Below, in pieces: positions 6,978-13,785 of a DNA stretch of 17,905 nt. The position numbers and the translations under genes were made by a program. This stretch comes from Anaerolineae bacterium (GTDB lineage: Bacteria; Chloroflexota; Anaerolineae; B4-G1). Positions within the stretch are counted from its first letter, which is position 1. The number at the start of each line of letters is the position of its first letter. Where the stretch lies: assembly GCA_016783285.1 (NCBI GenBank), contig JADHWW010000137.1, forward strand, positions 1-17,905. Direction: 5' to 3'. The notes beneath the pieces are model-generated. The model made no database searches. It saw only the letters and a program-made list of their open reading frames with translations, and was not told the origin of the DNA.

Positions 6978-9808
6978 TTCGCCATTCGCTATTCGCCACT
7001 TGTACTGAGCCCAGTCGAAGTATTCGCCATTCGCTCATTGTTCATTGTTCATTGCTCATTGCCTTCGCACTGCGCCTCTACCGCCTGGACGCTCAGAGCA
7101 TCTGGATAGACGAAGGGATCAGCCTGCACCTGGCCACCTCCAGCTTGGCCGAGATCATCGCCAATCGGGCTGCCAACATCCATCCTCCCCTTTACTTCTT
7201 TCTGCTCAAAGGGTGGGTCACGCTGGCGGGCGACAGCATCTTTAGCGCCCGCTTCTTCTCGGCGATGATGAGCCTCTTGCAGGTGGTGGCTGTCTACGCA
7301 GTCGCACGTCGTTGGCTGGGCCGGCCCACCGCCCGGGTCGCTGCTTTCCTTACCGCTCTCTCCTCCCTCTCTGTCGTCTACGCCCAGGAGGCCCGCGTCT
7401 ACGCTCTGCTTCCCCTGGTCTATTTGGCCCTGTTGGTCATCACGCACGAACTGACCCGGAAGCCCGGCCCTCACCGCCGCGTCTTCTGGCTGCTCCTGGG
7501 TGTGATTGAGATGGTTGGTCTCCATTTGCACTACATAGTCCTTACTGTCGTGGCCTACGTGGGAGCCTGGGCACTCTTGACTTTTTGGAGAGAGCGGCGG
7601 TGGACTGACCTGCGCCGCTGGTGGACCACGCAACTGCTGGTAGGTCTCGCCAGCCTGCCCTGGCTGATCGCAGTCCTCACCCACTGGCCAGCCGTTCAAG
7701 CCCGGCTTCAGATAGGCAGAGGCTTTACAGAATCCGTCCCCCTTGATTACTTGCTAAGCCAGGTATGGGTCTTCCATCTGACGGGCCTGGCCAGCGCTGT
7801 AGGACGTCCTGAATTTCGACTATTGGCTGGCATCATCTTTCTGCTCATGGCCGTGCTGCTGCTCTTACGGCTGCGCCAACCCACCACCCGTCAGGCTGTG
7901 ATGCGCTTGACAGTCCATTGGTTCATCCCGCTTAGTTTTGCGCTCCTCGTCTGGGCCGTGCGTTCCTTCTCCCATCCCCGCTACATCGCACTCTACGCCC
8001 CTGGTCTGATCCTCTTGGCTGCCTACGCCATCCATCCCTCAGAACCCAAACCCCAGCCCCCCCCACGTATCACACATTGCGTTTCATATTTCGCGCTGAC
8101 AACCAGTCTGGTCTTGATCTCCCTCTTGGGGTTGAGGGCCTACTTCTTCGATCCGGCTTTCGCCAAGGACGACGTGCGCGGTTTGGCCGCCCACCTGGAG
8201 GCCGAGACCACCGCCGACGACCTGATCGTGGCCCCGTGGCAGGACTGGTCGCTGGACTATGCCTACCACGGCCCCGCGCCCATCATCCGCCTCAACCCGG
8301 CCGACGAGGCCGCCACCTGGGAGACGCTGGCAGCCCAGACTGTTACTGCCAGGCATGTCTTTCTGGTGGATTATCCGCGTGACAATCGGGATCGCCGGGG
8401 ACTCATCCCCTTCGCGCTGGAATCCGCCGGCAGCCTGATCGAACGCCGCTCCTTCAAGGGCCTCCGAGTGCGCGTCTACACGCTGGATGGCTCAGTGGAA
8501 CCGTCGCCGCAACTTGCTCCAACCGATGCCGATTTCGGCCCCCTGCACCTGACCGCCGCCTGGGTAGAACAAAGCCCCTCTGCCGACACCGCCGTCACGG
8601 TGGCGCTGCGCTGGTGCTGTAGGGGCGCGGTATCCGCGCCCCTACGGGTCGGCCTGCGGCTGCGCGACCGTTCGGCTGAGCGCTCACAACGAAACCTGGA
8701 TGGTTGGGAACTATCCACCACCGACGATTACCTGCTCAACGACGACGGGTTACCCACCGACCGCTGGACGGACGATGAGGAAGCCACCACCTACCACGTG
8801 CTGCCCCTCGTGCCGGGCACCCCGCCTCTCACCTACACCATCTCCGTCGGCGTCTACACCACCGACGACGAGGGAGCTGTCCAGCCCCTCGACCTGCTGG
8901 ACGCAGCGGGCAACCCCCAGGGGCAGTCCTACCAGGTCGGCAGTGTGACCCTGTCGCCCGCTCGTGGCCTGCGCGACGATCCCTACGGCGTCGCCCTCGA
9001 CCTGCCATCGTTGCCCCATCACACCGCGCTCGCCGACGGCTTGCTGCTGGAGGCCGCCGCGCTCAACCGTCAGGCTGTCGCTCCTGGCCAATCGCTTTTT
9101 GTCACCCTGCGCTGGCGTAGGGGCGCGGTAGCCGCGCCCCTACCCGATCTGCGCCCGGCCCTGACGCTCAGCCAGGCGGGCCACACGCTAGCCGTCGCGG
9201 AGGACGCCCCGGCCGAGGGCCGCTACCCCACCGATCGCTGGCAGGCCAGCGAGGTTGTTCTGGAACACCGCCGCCTTGTCGTCCCTCCCACCGCCGCCGA
9301 TGGCCTCGCCACCGTCACCATCGAACTGGGAGACCGCCGTGTCGTCCTGGGCAGCGTAGAGATCGCTGCCGGAGAGCACGTCTTCACTTCCCCGCCGGTG
9401 ACCCACGAGATGCACGTCCGCTTCGGCGATGTCGCCGAACTCCTCGGCTACGATCTGGGCCCCGGTTCACACACCTCCGACCAACCTGTCCCCATCACCC
9501 TCTACTGGCGCGCCCTGGAGGGAGCCGCCAGCGCCGATTACATCGTCTTTACCCACGTCCTGGCCGCCGACGGTCACCTGATCGCCCAGCACGACGGTCC
9601 CCCGGCTGCAGGCGCTCGTCCCACCCCCGGCTGGCTCCCCGGTGAGATCATTGCCGACTATCACGAGATGGCCTTTCGCGAAGCATACACCGGCCTTGCC
9701 GTCATCGAAGTCGGTCTATACGACCCCGGCACCCGGGAGCGAGTGATTGCGGCCACGGGGGAGACCTTTGTTATCCTGCCCTCATCCTTGAATGTAGAAA
9801 TGCCGTGA
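6974..9808 (+). CDS. GT39/PMT_2-family membrane glycosyltransferase with three C-terminal beta modules
   Basis: The start is ATG 6974, in an ATGA overlap with the previous stop; the frame is open further upstream to 6872 only because it overlaps that gene. The product is 944 aa. Family marks are RLYRLD then WIDEG (D46, E47, the post-TM1 acidic pair), HPPLYFFLLKGW (70-81) and YAQEARVYAL (136-145), all typical of the ArnT/PMT_2 group that moves sugars from polyprenyl phosphate to acceptors on the outer face of the membrane. Membrane helices run to about residue 385, followed by a soluble segment and three beta modules (about 520-660, 675-800, 812-940). The first helix is partly encoded by heptamer repeats, and two modules carry a 27-nt palindrome right after LRW. 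The acceptor and sugar are unknown. Confidence 0.88.
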   Translation: MIRHSLFATCTEPSRSIRHSLIVHCSLLIAFALRLYRLDAQSIWIDEGISLHLATSSLAEIIANRAANIHPPLYFFLLKGWVTLAGDSIFSARFFSAMMSLLQVVAVYAVARRWLGRPTARVAAFLTALSSLSVVYAQEARVYALLPLVYLALLVITHELTRKPGPHRRVFWLLLGVIEMVGLHLHYIVLTVVAYVGAWALLTFWRERRWTDLRRWWTTQLLVGLASLPWLIAVLTHWPAVQARLQIGRGFTESVPLDYLLSQVWVFHLTGLASAVGRPEFRLLAGIIFLLMAVLLLLRLRQPTTRQAVMRLTVHWFIPLSFALLVWAVRSFSHPRYIALYAPGLILLAAYAIHPSEPKPQPPPRITHCVSYFALTTSLVLISLLGLRAYFFDPAFAKDDVRGLAAHLEAETTADDLIVAPWQDWSLDYAYHGPAPIIRLNPADEAATWETLAAQTVTARHVFLVDYPRDNRDRRGLIPFALESAGSLIERRSFKGLRVRVYTLDGSVEPSPQLAPTDADFGPLHLTAAWVEQSPSADTAVTVALRWCCRGAVSAPLRVGLRLRDRSAERSQRNLDGWELSTTDDYLLNDDGLPTDRWTDDEEATTYHVLPLVPGTPPLTYTISVGVYTTDDEGAVQPLDLLDAAGNPQGQSYQVGSVTLSPARGLRDDPYGVALDLPSLPHHTALADGLLLEAAALNRQAVAPGQSLFVTLRWRRGAVAAPLPDLRPALTLSQAGHTLAVAEDAPAEGRYPTDRWQASEVVLEHRRLVVPPTAADGLATVTIELGDRRVVLGSVEIAAGEHVFTSPPVTHEMHVRFGDVAELLGYDLGPGSHTSDQPVPITLYWRALEGAASADYIVFTHVLAADGHLIAQHDGPPAAGARPTPGWLPGEIIADYHEMAFREAYTGLAVIEVGLYDPGTRERVIAATGETFVILPSSLNVEMP
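6977..7063 (+). repeat. Heptamer array ATTCGCY / CATTGYY encoding an N-terminus and part of TM1
   Basis: Three ATTCGCY heptamers (6977-6997), a 24-nt inserted element (6998-7021), two more ATTCGCY (7022-7035), then four CATTGYY heptamers (7036-7063). The array starts inside the ATGA overlap and encodes residues 2-30, including most of the first membrane helix (LIVHCSLLIA). Confidence 0.88.
6998..7021 (-). repeat. 24-nt CTTCGACTGGGCTCAG element inserted in the heptamer array
   Basis: Read on the minus strand this is ACTTCGACTGGGCTCAGTAC plus AAGT, the same family as the element at 1516-1539 (CTTCGACAGGCTCAGG). It is exactly eight codons and interrupts the run of ATTCGCY heptamers in frame, which marks it as the later arrival. 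Confidence 0.75.
8619..8645. repeat. 27-nt palindrome with 12-bp arms, copy 1, in frame
   Basis: The arm GTAGGGGCGCGG, loop TAT and arm CCGCGCCCCTAC give perfect 12-bp arms. It encodes RGAVSAPL directly after ALRWC in the first beta module of the GT39-like protein. It differs from copy 2 at one base. Confidence 0.9.
9117..9143. repeat. 27-nt palindrome with 12-bp arms, copy 2, in frame
   Basis: This has the same arms as copy 1 with loop TAG. It encodes RGAVAAPL directly after TLRWR in the second beta module, in the same codon phase as copy 1. Confidence 0.9.
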
Positions 9809-9818
9809 ATTTGCCCAT

Positions 9819-9848
9819 TTGCCTCATGCCGCAGGTCGGTGGTATAAT
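9819..9848 (+). promoter_or_regulatory. Sigma70-like promoter of the bifunctional nuclease gene
   Basis: The -35 TTGCCT (9819-9824), an 18-nt spacer and a perfect -10 TATAAT (9843-9848) lie just after the stop of the GT39 gene. The expected transcript start near 9855 leaves only about 12 nt before the ATG, so the leader would consist almost entirely of the ribosome-binding site. Confidence 0.7.
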
Positions 9849-9866
9849 CTAGCCAGGAGGCGGATA

Positions 9867-10358
9867 ATGATCAAGGTAAAGATAGATAGTATCCAGGTGA
9901 GCCTGACGTCGGAACACCGCGTGGTCATTCTCAAGGACATCAACGCTGAGCGATACTTGCCGATATGGATTGGGCCTTACGAAGCGGATGCCATCGCCAT
10001 CCGGCTGCGAAACGTCGAGATCGCCCGTCCCCTGCCCCACGACCTGCTTGGAAACGTCATCACCGAGATGGGTGGCAAGGTCTCGTACATCGTCGTGGAC
10101 GACCTGCGCAACGACACCTTTTACGCCAACATCGTCGTGAACCTGAATGGGCGCCGGGTAAAGATCGACTCGCGCCCCTCCGACGCCATCGCCCTGGCCG
10201 TGCGCGCCAACGCCCCTATTTTTGTTACAGAGGACATTATGGCGCGGGCCGGCATCACCCCCGAAACGGACGTCAGCGAGGACGCCCAAGCCCAGGAACT
10301 GTCCGTCTTCAGCGACTTTATCAATACCCTCAACCTGGATGACCTGCCCGTACAATGA
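9867..10358 (+). CDS. Bifunctional nuclease family protein (DUF151/BFN domain)
   Basis: The product is 163 aa. The start is ATG 9867, with AGGAGG at 9855-9860, 6 nt upstream; the in-frame TTG at 9819 overlaps the promoter and was rejected. The sequence shows the hallmark family stretches RYLPIWIGPYEADAI (29-43), RPLPHDL (54-60) and SRPSDAIALAVR (102-113). The length is usual for stand-alone bacterial members. Family members are described as having DNase/RNase activity in plants, while the bacterial role is not well settled. The C-terminal 25 residues are acidic. The gene has its own promoter and is followed by a 107-nt spacer before dnaB, so it may be a single-gene unit or may lead the replication cluster. 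Confidence 0.9.
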   Translation: MIKVKIDSIQVSLTSEHRVVILKDINAERYLPIWIGPYEADAIAIRLRNVEIARPLPHDLLGNVITEMGGKVSYIVVDDLRNDTFYANIVVNLNGRRVKIDSRPSDAIALAVRANAPIFVTEDIMARAGITPETDVSEDAQAQELSVFSDFINTLNLDDLPVQ

Positions 10359-10363
10359 TTGGA

Positions 10364-10457
10364 GATTGATGGATTTAAGATTTGGAGATTGGGCCGTTGT
10401 CTGGGTACCGCTCCACCTCTGGCAAATCCGTCAATCTAAAATCTCTAAATCTTAAAT
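10364..10457. repeat. Two interleaved inverted repeats between the nuclease gene and dnaB
   Basis: Arm X 10364-10376 (GATTGATGGATTT) pairs with X' 10424-10436 (AAATCCGTCAATC), 13 bp with one G-U. Arm Y 10373-10390 (ATTTAAGATTTGGAGATT) pairs with Y' 10440-10457 (AATCTCTAAATCTTAAAT), 18 bp with one G-U. The order is X Y X' Y', so the stems overlap and cannot both form fully except as a pseudoknot-like fold. Y' ends 8 nt before the dnaB ATG. There is no T-tract, so it is not a standard terminator. The rest of the 107-nt gap shows no gene and no clear promoter. Confidence 0.7.
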
Positions 10458-10465
10458 GATAGAAT

Positions 10466-13099
10466 ATGGCAACTCCCGACAAGATGATCCCCCACAACGT
10501 CGAGGCTGAGGAGGCGGTTCTTGGCTCCCTCCTCATTGACCCAGAGGCGTTGTTTCGCGTCTCCCCCTTTCTGGGGGGGGAGGATTTCTACATCCAGAAG
10601 AACGCCTGGATTCACGAGGCTGTCCTTGCGCTCCACGAGCGGCGCGAGCCAATTGACTTTGTCACGCTGTGTGACGAATTGGAGCGCCGGGGACAACTGG
10701 CGGAGATCGGCGGTGCAGCCTACATCACCCGCCTCATCAACGTCGTGCCCAGCGCCATCCACGTCGAAGCCTACGGCCACATCGTCGAACAGGCCGCCAT
10801 TCGCCGGCGTCTGATCGGCGCGGCCAGCCAGATTGCGCAACTGGCCTATCGGGAAGCCGAGGACATAGACCAGACGGTTGACCAGGCCGAGCAGGAGATA
10901 TTCAACGTCTCCCAGCGCCGCATCACCCGTGACCTGGCCCCCATCCAGGAGGTCATCCGCCGCTATTACGACCGCATCGAGTACCTCTACGCCCACCGGG
11001 GCGAGCCACTGGGGGTGCCCACCGGCTTCGTTGACATAGACCGGTTGCTAGGCGGACTGCAACGCTCCGACTTTATCCTCATCGCCGCCAGGCCCTCGGT
11101 CGGAAAGACGTCGTTGTGCCTCTCGATTGCGCGGAACGCCGCCCGCCACGGCCTGCACGTTGCCGTCTTCAGCCTGGAGATGTCGGCCGAGCAGGTCGTG
11201 CAGCGTTTAGTGGCCGCCGAAACCGGGATTGATGCCCAGAGGCTGCGGCTGGGCAACCTGCGGGAAGAGGAGTGGCCTCTCTTCGTCCAGGCCACCGGCA
11301 AACTCGCCGACCTGCCCATCTTTATTGACGACACCCCTTCCATCTCGGCCCTGCAACTGCGCACCAAGTCCCGCCGCCTCCACGCCGAGCACGGGCTGGA
11401 CCTCATCCTCGTGGATTACCTGCAGTTGATGACCGGAAACGTGCGCTCCGAGAACCGGGTGCAAGAGGTCTCCTACATCTCCCGCATGCTCAAGGCGCTG
11501 GCCCGGGAGTTGGACCTGCCGGTAGTGGCCGCCTCGCAACTCTCTCGTGCCGTCGAGCAGCGCAGCGACAAGCGGCCGGTGTTGGCGGATTTGAGAGAGA
11601 GCGGTTGTCTGACCGGCGACACGCTGGTGCAACTGGCCAATGGGCAGCGAGTAGCCATCGGCCAACTGGCCAAACAGGGCAAACCGGTGCCAGTGATGGC
11701 ATTGAATGAAACGACCTGGAAACTGGAACCGATTGAGGCACGCAAGGCATGGTCGGTTGGCGTAAAGCCCGTGTTTCGACTTTGCACCCAGTTGGGGCGC
11801 GAGGTCCGGGCCACAGCCAACCACAAATTCCGTACCTTGAATGGTTGGAAGCGCCTCGACCAACTGGAATCAGGGGAACACATCGCTCTTCCGCGCTCGT
11901 GGGAACATTTGCCTACGTTAACGGCGACGATGAGCAATGCGGAGGTGGCACTACTTGGTCATCTCATTGGTGATGGGTGCACTCTGCCTCGCCATGCGGT
12001 GCAGTATACCACGAACAGCCGAGAACTGGCTGATACAGTTGTAGGACTGGCAATCGAGGTATTTGGGGATGCAGTGACCCCCCGTGTGGAGCGGCAGCGC
12101 AATTGGTGGCAAGTCTTTTTGAGTGCAACCACTCACTTGACGCACGGGACGCGGAATCCGGTGGCTGAATGGATGGATGACCTGGGGGTGTGGGGTTATC
12201 GCTCTCATGAGAAATTCGTCCCTGAGAGGTTGTTCGAGCAGCCACCCGAGATCATCGGCCAGTTCCTGCGCCATCTATGGGCTACTGATGGAACGCTGGG
12301 TGTGTTCGGGAGAAAGAGGCCGAGAGCAACCGTCTGCTACGCCACGAGCAGCCAGAGACTGGCGTTGGATGTTCAACATCTACTCCTTCGCCTGGGAATC
12401 GTGGCACGTGTAAGTCGTGTCCCTCAAGGGAACAAGGGGCGTGATCAGTGGCACGTGATAATTACGGGCAAACCCGACGTGATGAAATTCATTGAGGGGG
12501 TCGATATCGTTGGCCCGAAGGCAGACAAGGCAGATGCTATAAGGAGGTTTTACAAGCATCGGAAGCACCATACCAACAGGGATGTGATCCCTAAATCAGT
12601 CTGGCGCTCTCTGGTAGATCCAGCCCGGCGTGCGGCTGGGTTGAGTCTATGCGCGATGCAGGATGCGCTTGGTGCCAGTCGGACCGGCACGGCACTGTAC
12701 AAGCACGGCCTCAGCCGGGAGCGTGCACTGCAGGTAGCCCAGATTGTCCAAGACGAGACCCTGATGCGACTCGGCAGGAGCGAGGTCTACTGGGATAAGA
12801 TTGCCAGCGTAGAGCCGGCTGGTGTTGAGGACGTGTACGATCTGGAAGTGCCAGGTCATCACAACTTCGTAGCTAACGATATCGTCGCCCACAATTCCCT
12901 GGAACAGGACGCGGACATCGTGATGTTCATCTACCGCGACGAGTTGTACCACCCCGACACCGAGAAGCAGCACATCGCCGACATCCTGGTGAGCAAGCAT
13001 CGCAACGGCCCCACGGGAGTAGTTCAACTGTTCTTCAAAGAGCGCCTGGCTCAGTTCCTCGACGCCGAGACGCGCCAGCAGCCGGTGGAGTTCGCGTAA
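10466..13099 (+). CDS. dnaB: Replicative DNA helicase DnaB containing an intein
   Basis: The precursor is 877 aa. Removing the intein (residues 381-810) leaves a 447-aa helicase, the usual DnaB length. The N-terminal domain begins [16 protein letters not shown]. The RecA-like motor has Walker A RPSVGKT (209-215, K214) and Walker [10 protein letters not shown] (D317). The C-extein carries [14 protein letters not shown] and the KHRNGPTG segment near the end. DnaB is the ring helicase that unwinds the chromosome at replication forks. The two genes downstream look like its loading factors. No ribosome-binding site is visible before the ATG, and the upstream spacer has inverted repeats that could affect expression. 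The DnaD-like gene starts 8 nt after the stop. Confidence 0.97.
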   Translation: MATPDKMIPHNVEAEEAVLGSLLIDPEALFRVSPFLGGEDFYIQKNAWIHEAVLALHERREPIDFVTLCDELERRGQLAEIGGAAYITRLINVVPSAIHVEAYGHIVEQAAIRRRLIGAASQIAQLAYREAEDIDQTVDQAEQEIFNVSQRRITRDLAPIQEVIRRYYDRIEYLYAHRGEPLGVPTGFVDIDRLLGGLQRSDFILIAARPSVGKTSLCLSIARNAARHGLHVAVFSLEMSAEQVVQRLVAAETGIDAQRLRLGNLREEEWPLFVQATGKLADLPIFIDDTPSISALQLRTKSRRLHAEHGLDLILVDYLQLMTGNVRSENRVQEVSYISRMLKALARELDLPVVAASQLSRAVEQRSDKRPVLADLRESGCLTGDTLVQLANGQRVAIGQLAKQGKPVPVMALNETTWKLEPIEARKAWSVGVKPVFRLCTQLGREVRATANHKFRTLNGWKRLDQLESGEHIALPRSWEHLPTLTATMSNAEVALLGHLIGDGCTLPRHAVQYTTNSRELADTVVGLAIEVFGDAVTPRVERQRNWWQVFLSATTHLTHGTRNPVAEWMDDLGVWGYRSHEKFVPERLFEQPPEIIGQFLRHLWATDGTLGVFGRKRPRATVCYATSSQRLALDVQHLLLRLGIVARVSRVPQGNKGRDQWHVIITGKPDVMKFIEGVDIVGPKADKADAIRRFYKHRKHHTNRDVIPKSVWRSLVDPARRAAGLSLCAMQDALGASRTGTALYKHGLSRERALQVAQIVQDETLMRLGRSEVYWDKIASVEPAGVEDVYDLEVPGHHNFVANDIVAHNSLEQDADIVMFIYRDELYHPDTEKQHIADILVSKHRNGPTGVVQLFFKERLAQFLDAETRQQPVEFA
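11606..12895 (+). other. Full-length DnaB intein with LAGLIDADG homing endonuclease
   Basis: 430 residues in frame within dnaB, between RESG and SLEQD. Splicing block A starts [13 protein letters not shown] (catalytic Cys1). Block B holds TANHKF (H73). Blocks F and G are [16 protein letters not shown] and IVAHN, with penultimate His429 and terminal Asn430, and Ser is the +1 residue. Two LAGLIDADG-type helices are present, LLGHLIGDG (116-124, D123) and LRHLWATDG (221-229, D228), both keeping the acidic residue expected for nuclease activity. A basic linker with a possible DNA-binding helical part (about 315-380) follows. Splice blocks and insertion point match the well-known Synechocystis DnaB intein, which is placed after RESG at the same spot. 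Splicing and homing both look intact on sequence. Confidence 0.96.
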
Positions 13100-13107
13100 T
13101 ATCCAGT

Positions 13108-13785
13108 ATGAAAACCTTCAGTGGCTTCCCAGCGGGCAAAGTTCGCAGCGCCAGCATCCCTGAGCCGGTCTTTACCGAACTCGTCCCCATCGTGGACGAC
13201 CTGGCCGAACTCAAACTCACGCTGCACGTCCTCTGGCGGCTGGGACAGCAGCGGGGCCGCGTGCGCTATCTCCGCCGCGCCGACCTGGCCGCCGACCAGG
13301 TGCTTCTCTCCGGCCTGGGCGACGCACCCACCGGGGCGCTGAACGCGGCATTGGAGCGAGCCGTCGAGCGCGGGACGCTGCTGCGAGTCGAGGCCACTAT
13401 TGGAGAGATGACCGAGGAACTCTACTTCGCCAACACCGCCAGGGGGCGCGCGGCGGTCGAGGCCATCGCACGCGGCGGGTGGCCTGACGAACTCGAATCC
13501 GCCGCCCGGCCCAACGTCTTCACCCTGTACGAGCAGAATATTGGCCTGCTCATCCCGCTCATCGCCGACGAACTGCGCCAGGCGGAGAAGGACTACCCGG
13601 CCGAGTGGGTCGAGGAGGCGTTCCGCGAGGCCGTCTCGTTGAACAAGCGCAGTTGGAAGTACATCCGCGCCATCCTGGAACGCTGGCGCACTGAAGGGAG
13701 GGGAGAAAAAACGAGCCGGCGAATTACTGAGGCAGATCGGCGACGATACAGCAAATGGAAACAAAATGAACCTGTTGAACACTGA
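13108..13785 (+). CDS. DnaD-domain replication protein (primosome component)
   Basis: The product is 225 aa. The C-terminal half (about 137-195) has the DnaD/DnaB_2 pattern: YEQNIGLLIP, a spaced W (W167), EAVSLNKRSWKYIRAILERW. The N-terminal half (about 20-120) looks like a winged helix. In Bacillus, proteins of this family help bring the replicative helicase onto DNA together with the DnaI loader. Here the gene sits 8 nt after dnaB and overlaps the loader ATPase gene by 20 nt, which strongly suggests one transcript and one process. The tail is basic. The ribosome-binding site is weak, so translation may depend on coupling to dnaB. Symbol dnaD is not assigned because the overall match is only to the domain. 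Confidence 0.88.
   Translation: MKTFSGFPAGKVRSASIPEPVFTELVPIVDDLAELKLTLHVLWRLGQQRGRVRYLRRADLAADQVLLSGLGDAPTGALNAALERAVERGTLLRVEATIGEMTEELYFANTARGRAAVEAIARGGWPDELESAARPNVFTLYEQNIGLLIPLIADELRQAEKDYPAEWVEEAFREAVSLNKRSWKYIRAILERWRTEGRGEKTSRRITEADRRRYSKWKQNEPVEH

Noticed and set aside
10437..10465. -10-like boxes TAAAAT (10437-10442) and TAGAAT (10460-10465) before dnaB
   Set aside because: No -35 at a fitting distance for the first, and the second would place the transcript start inside the gene; both are in AT-rich repeat arms.
10359..10465. Rho-independent terminator after the nuclease gene
   Set aside because: Stems are AT-rich with loops near 50 nt and no run of T follows.
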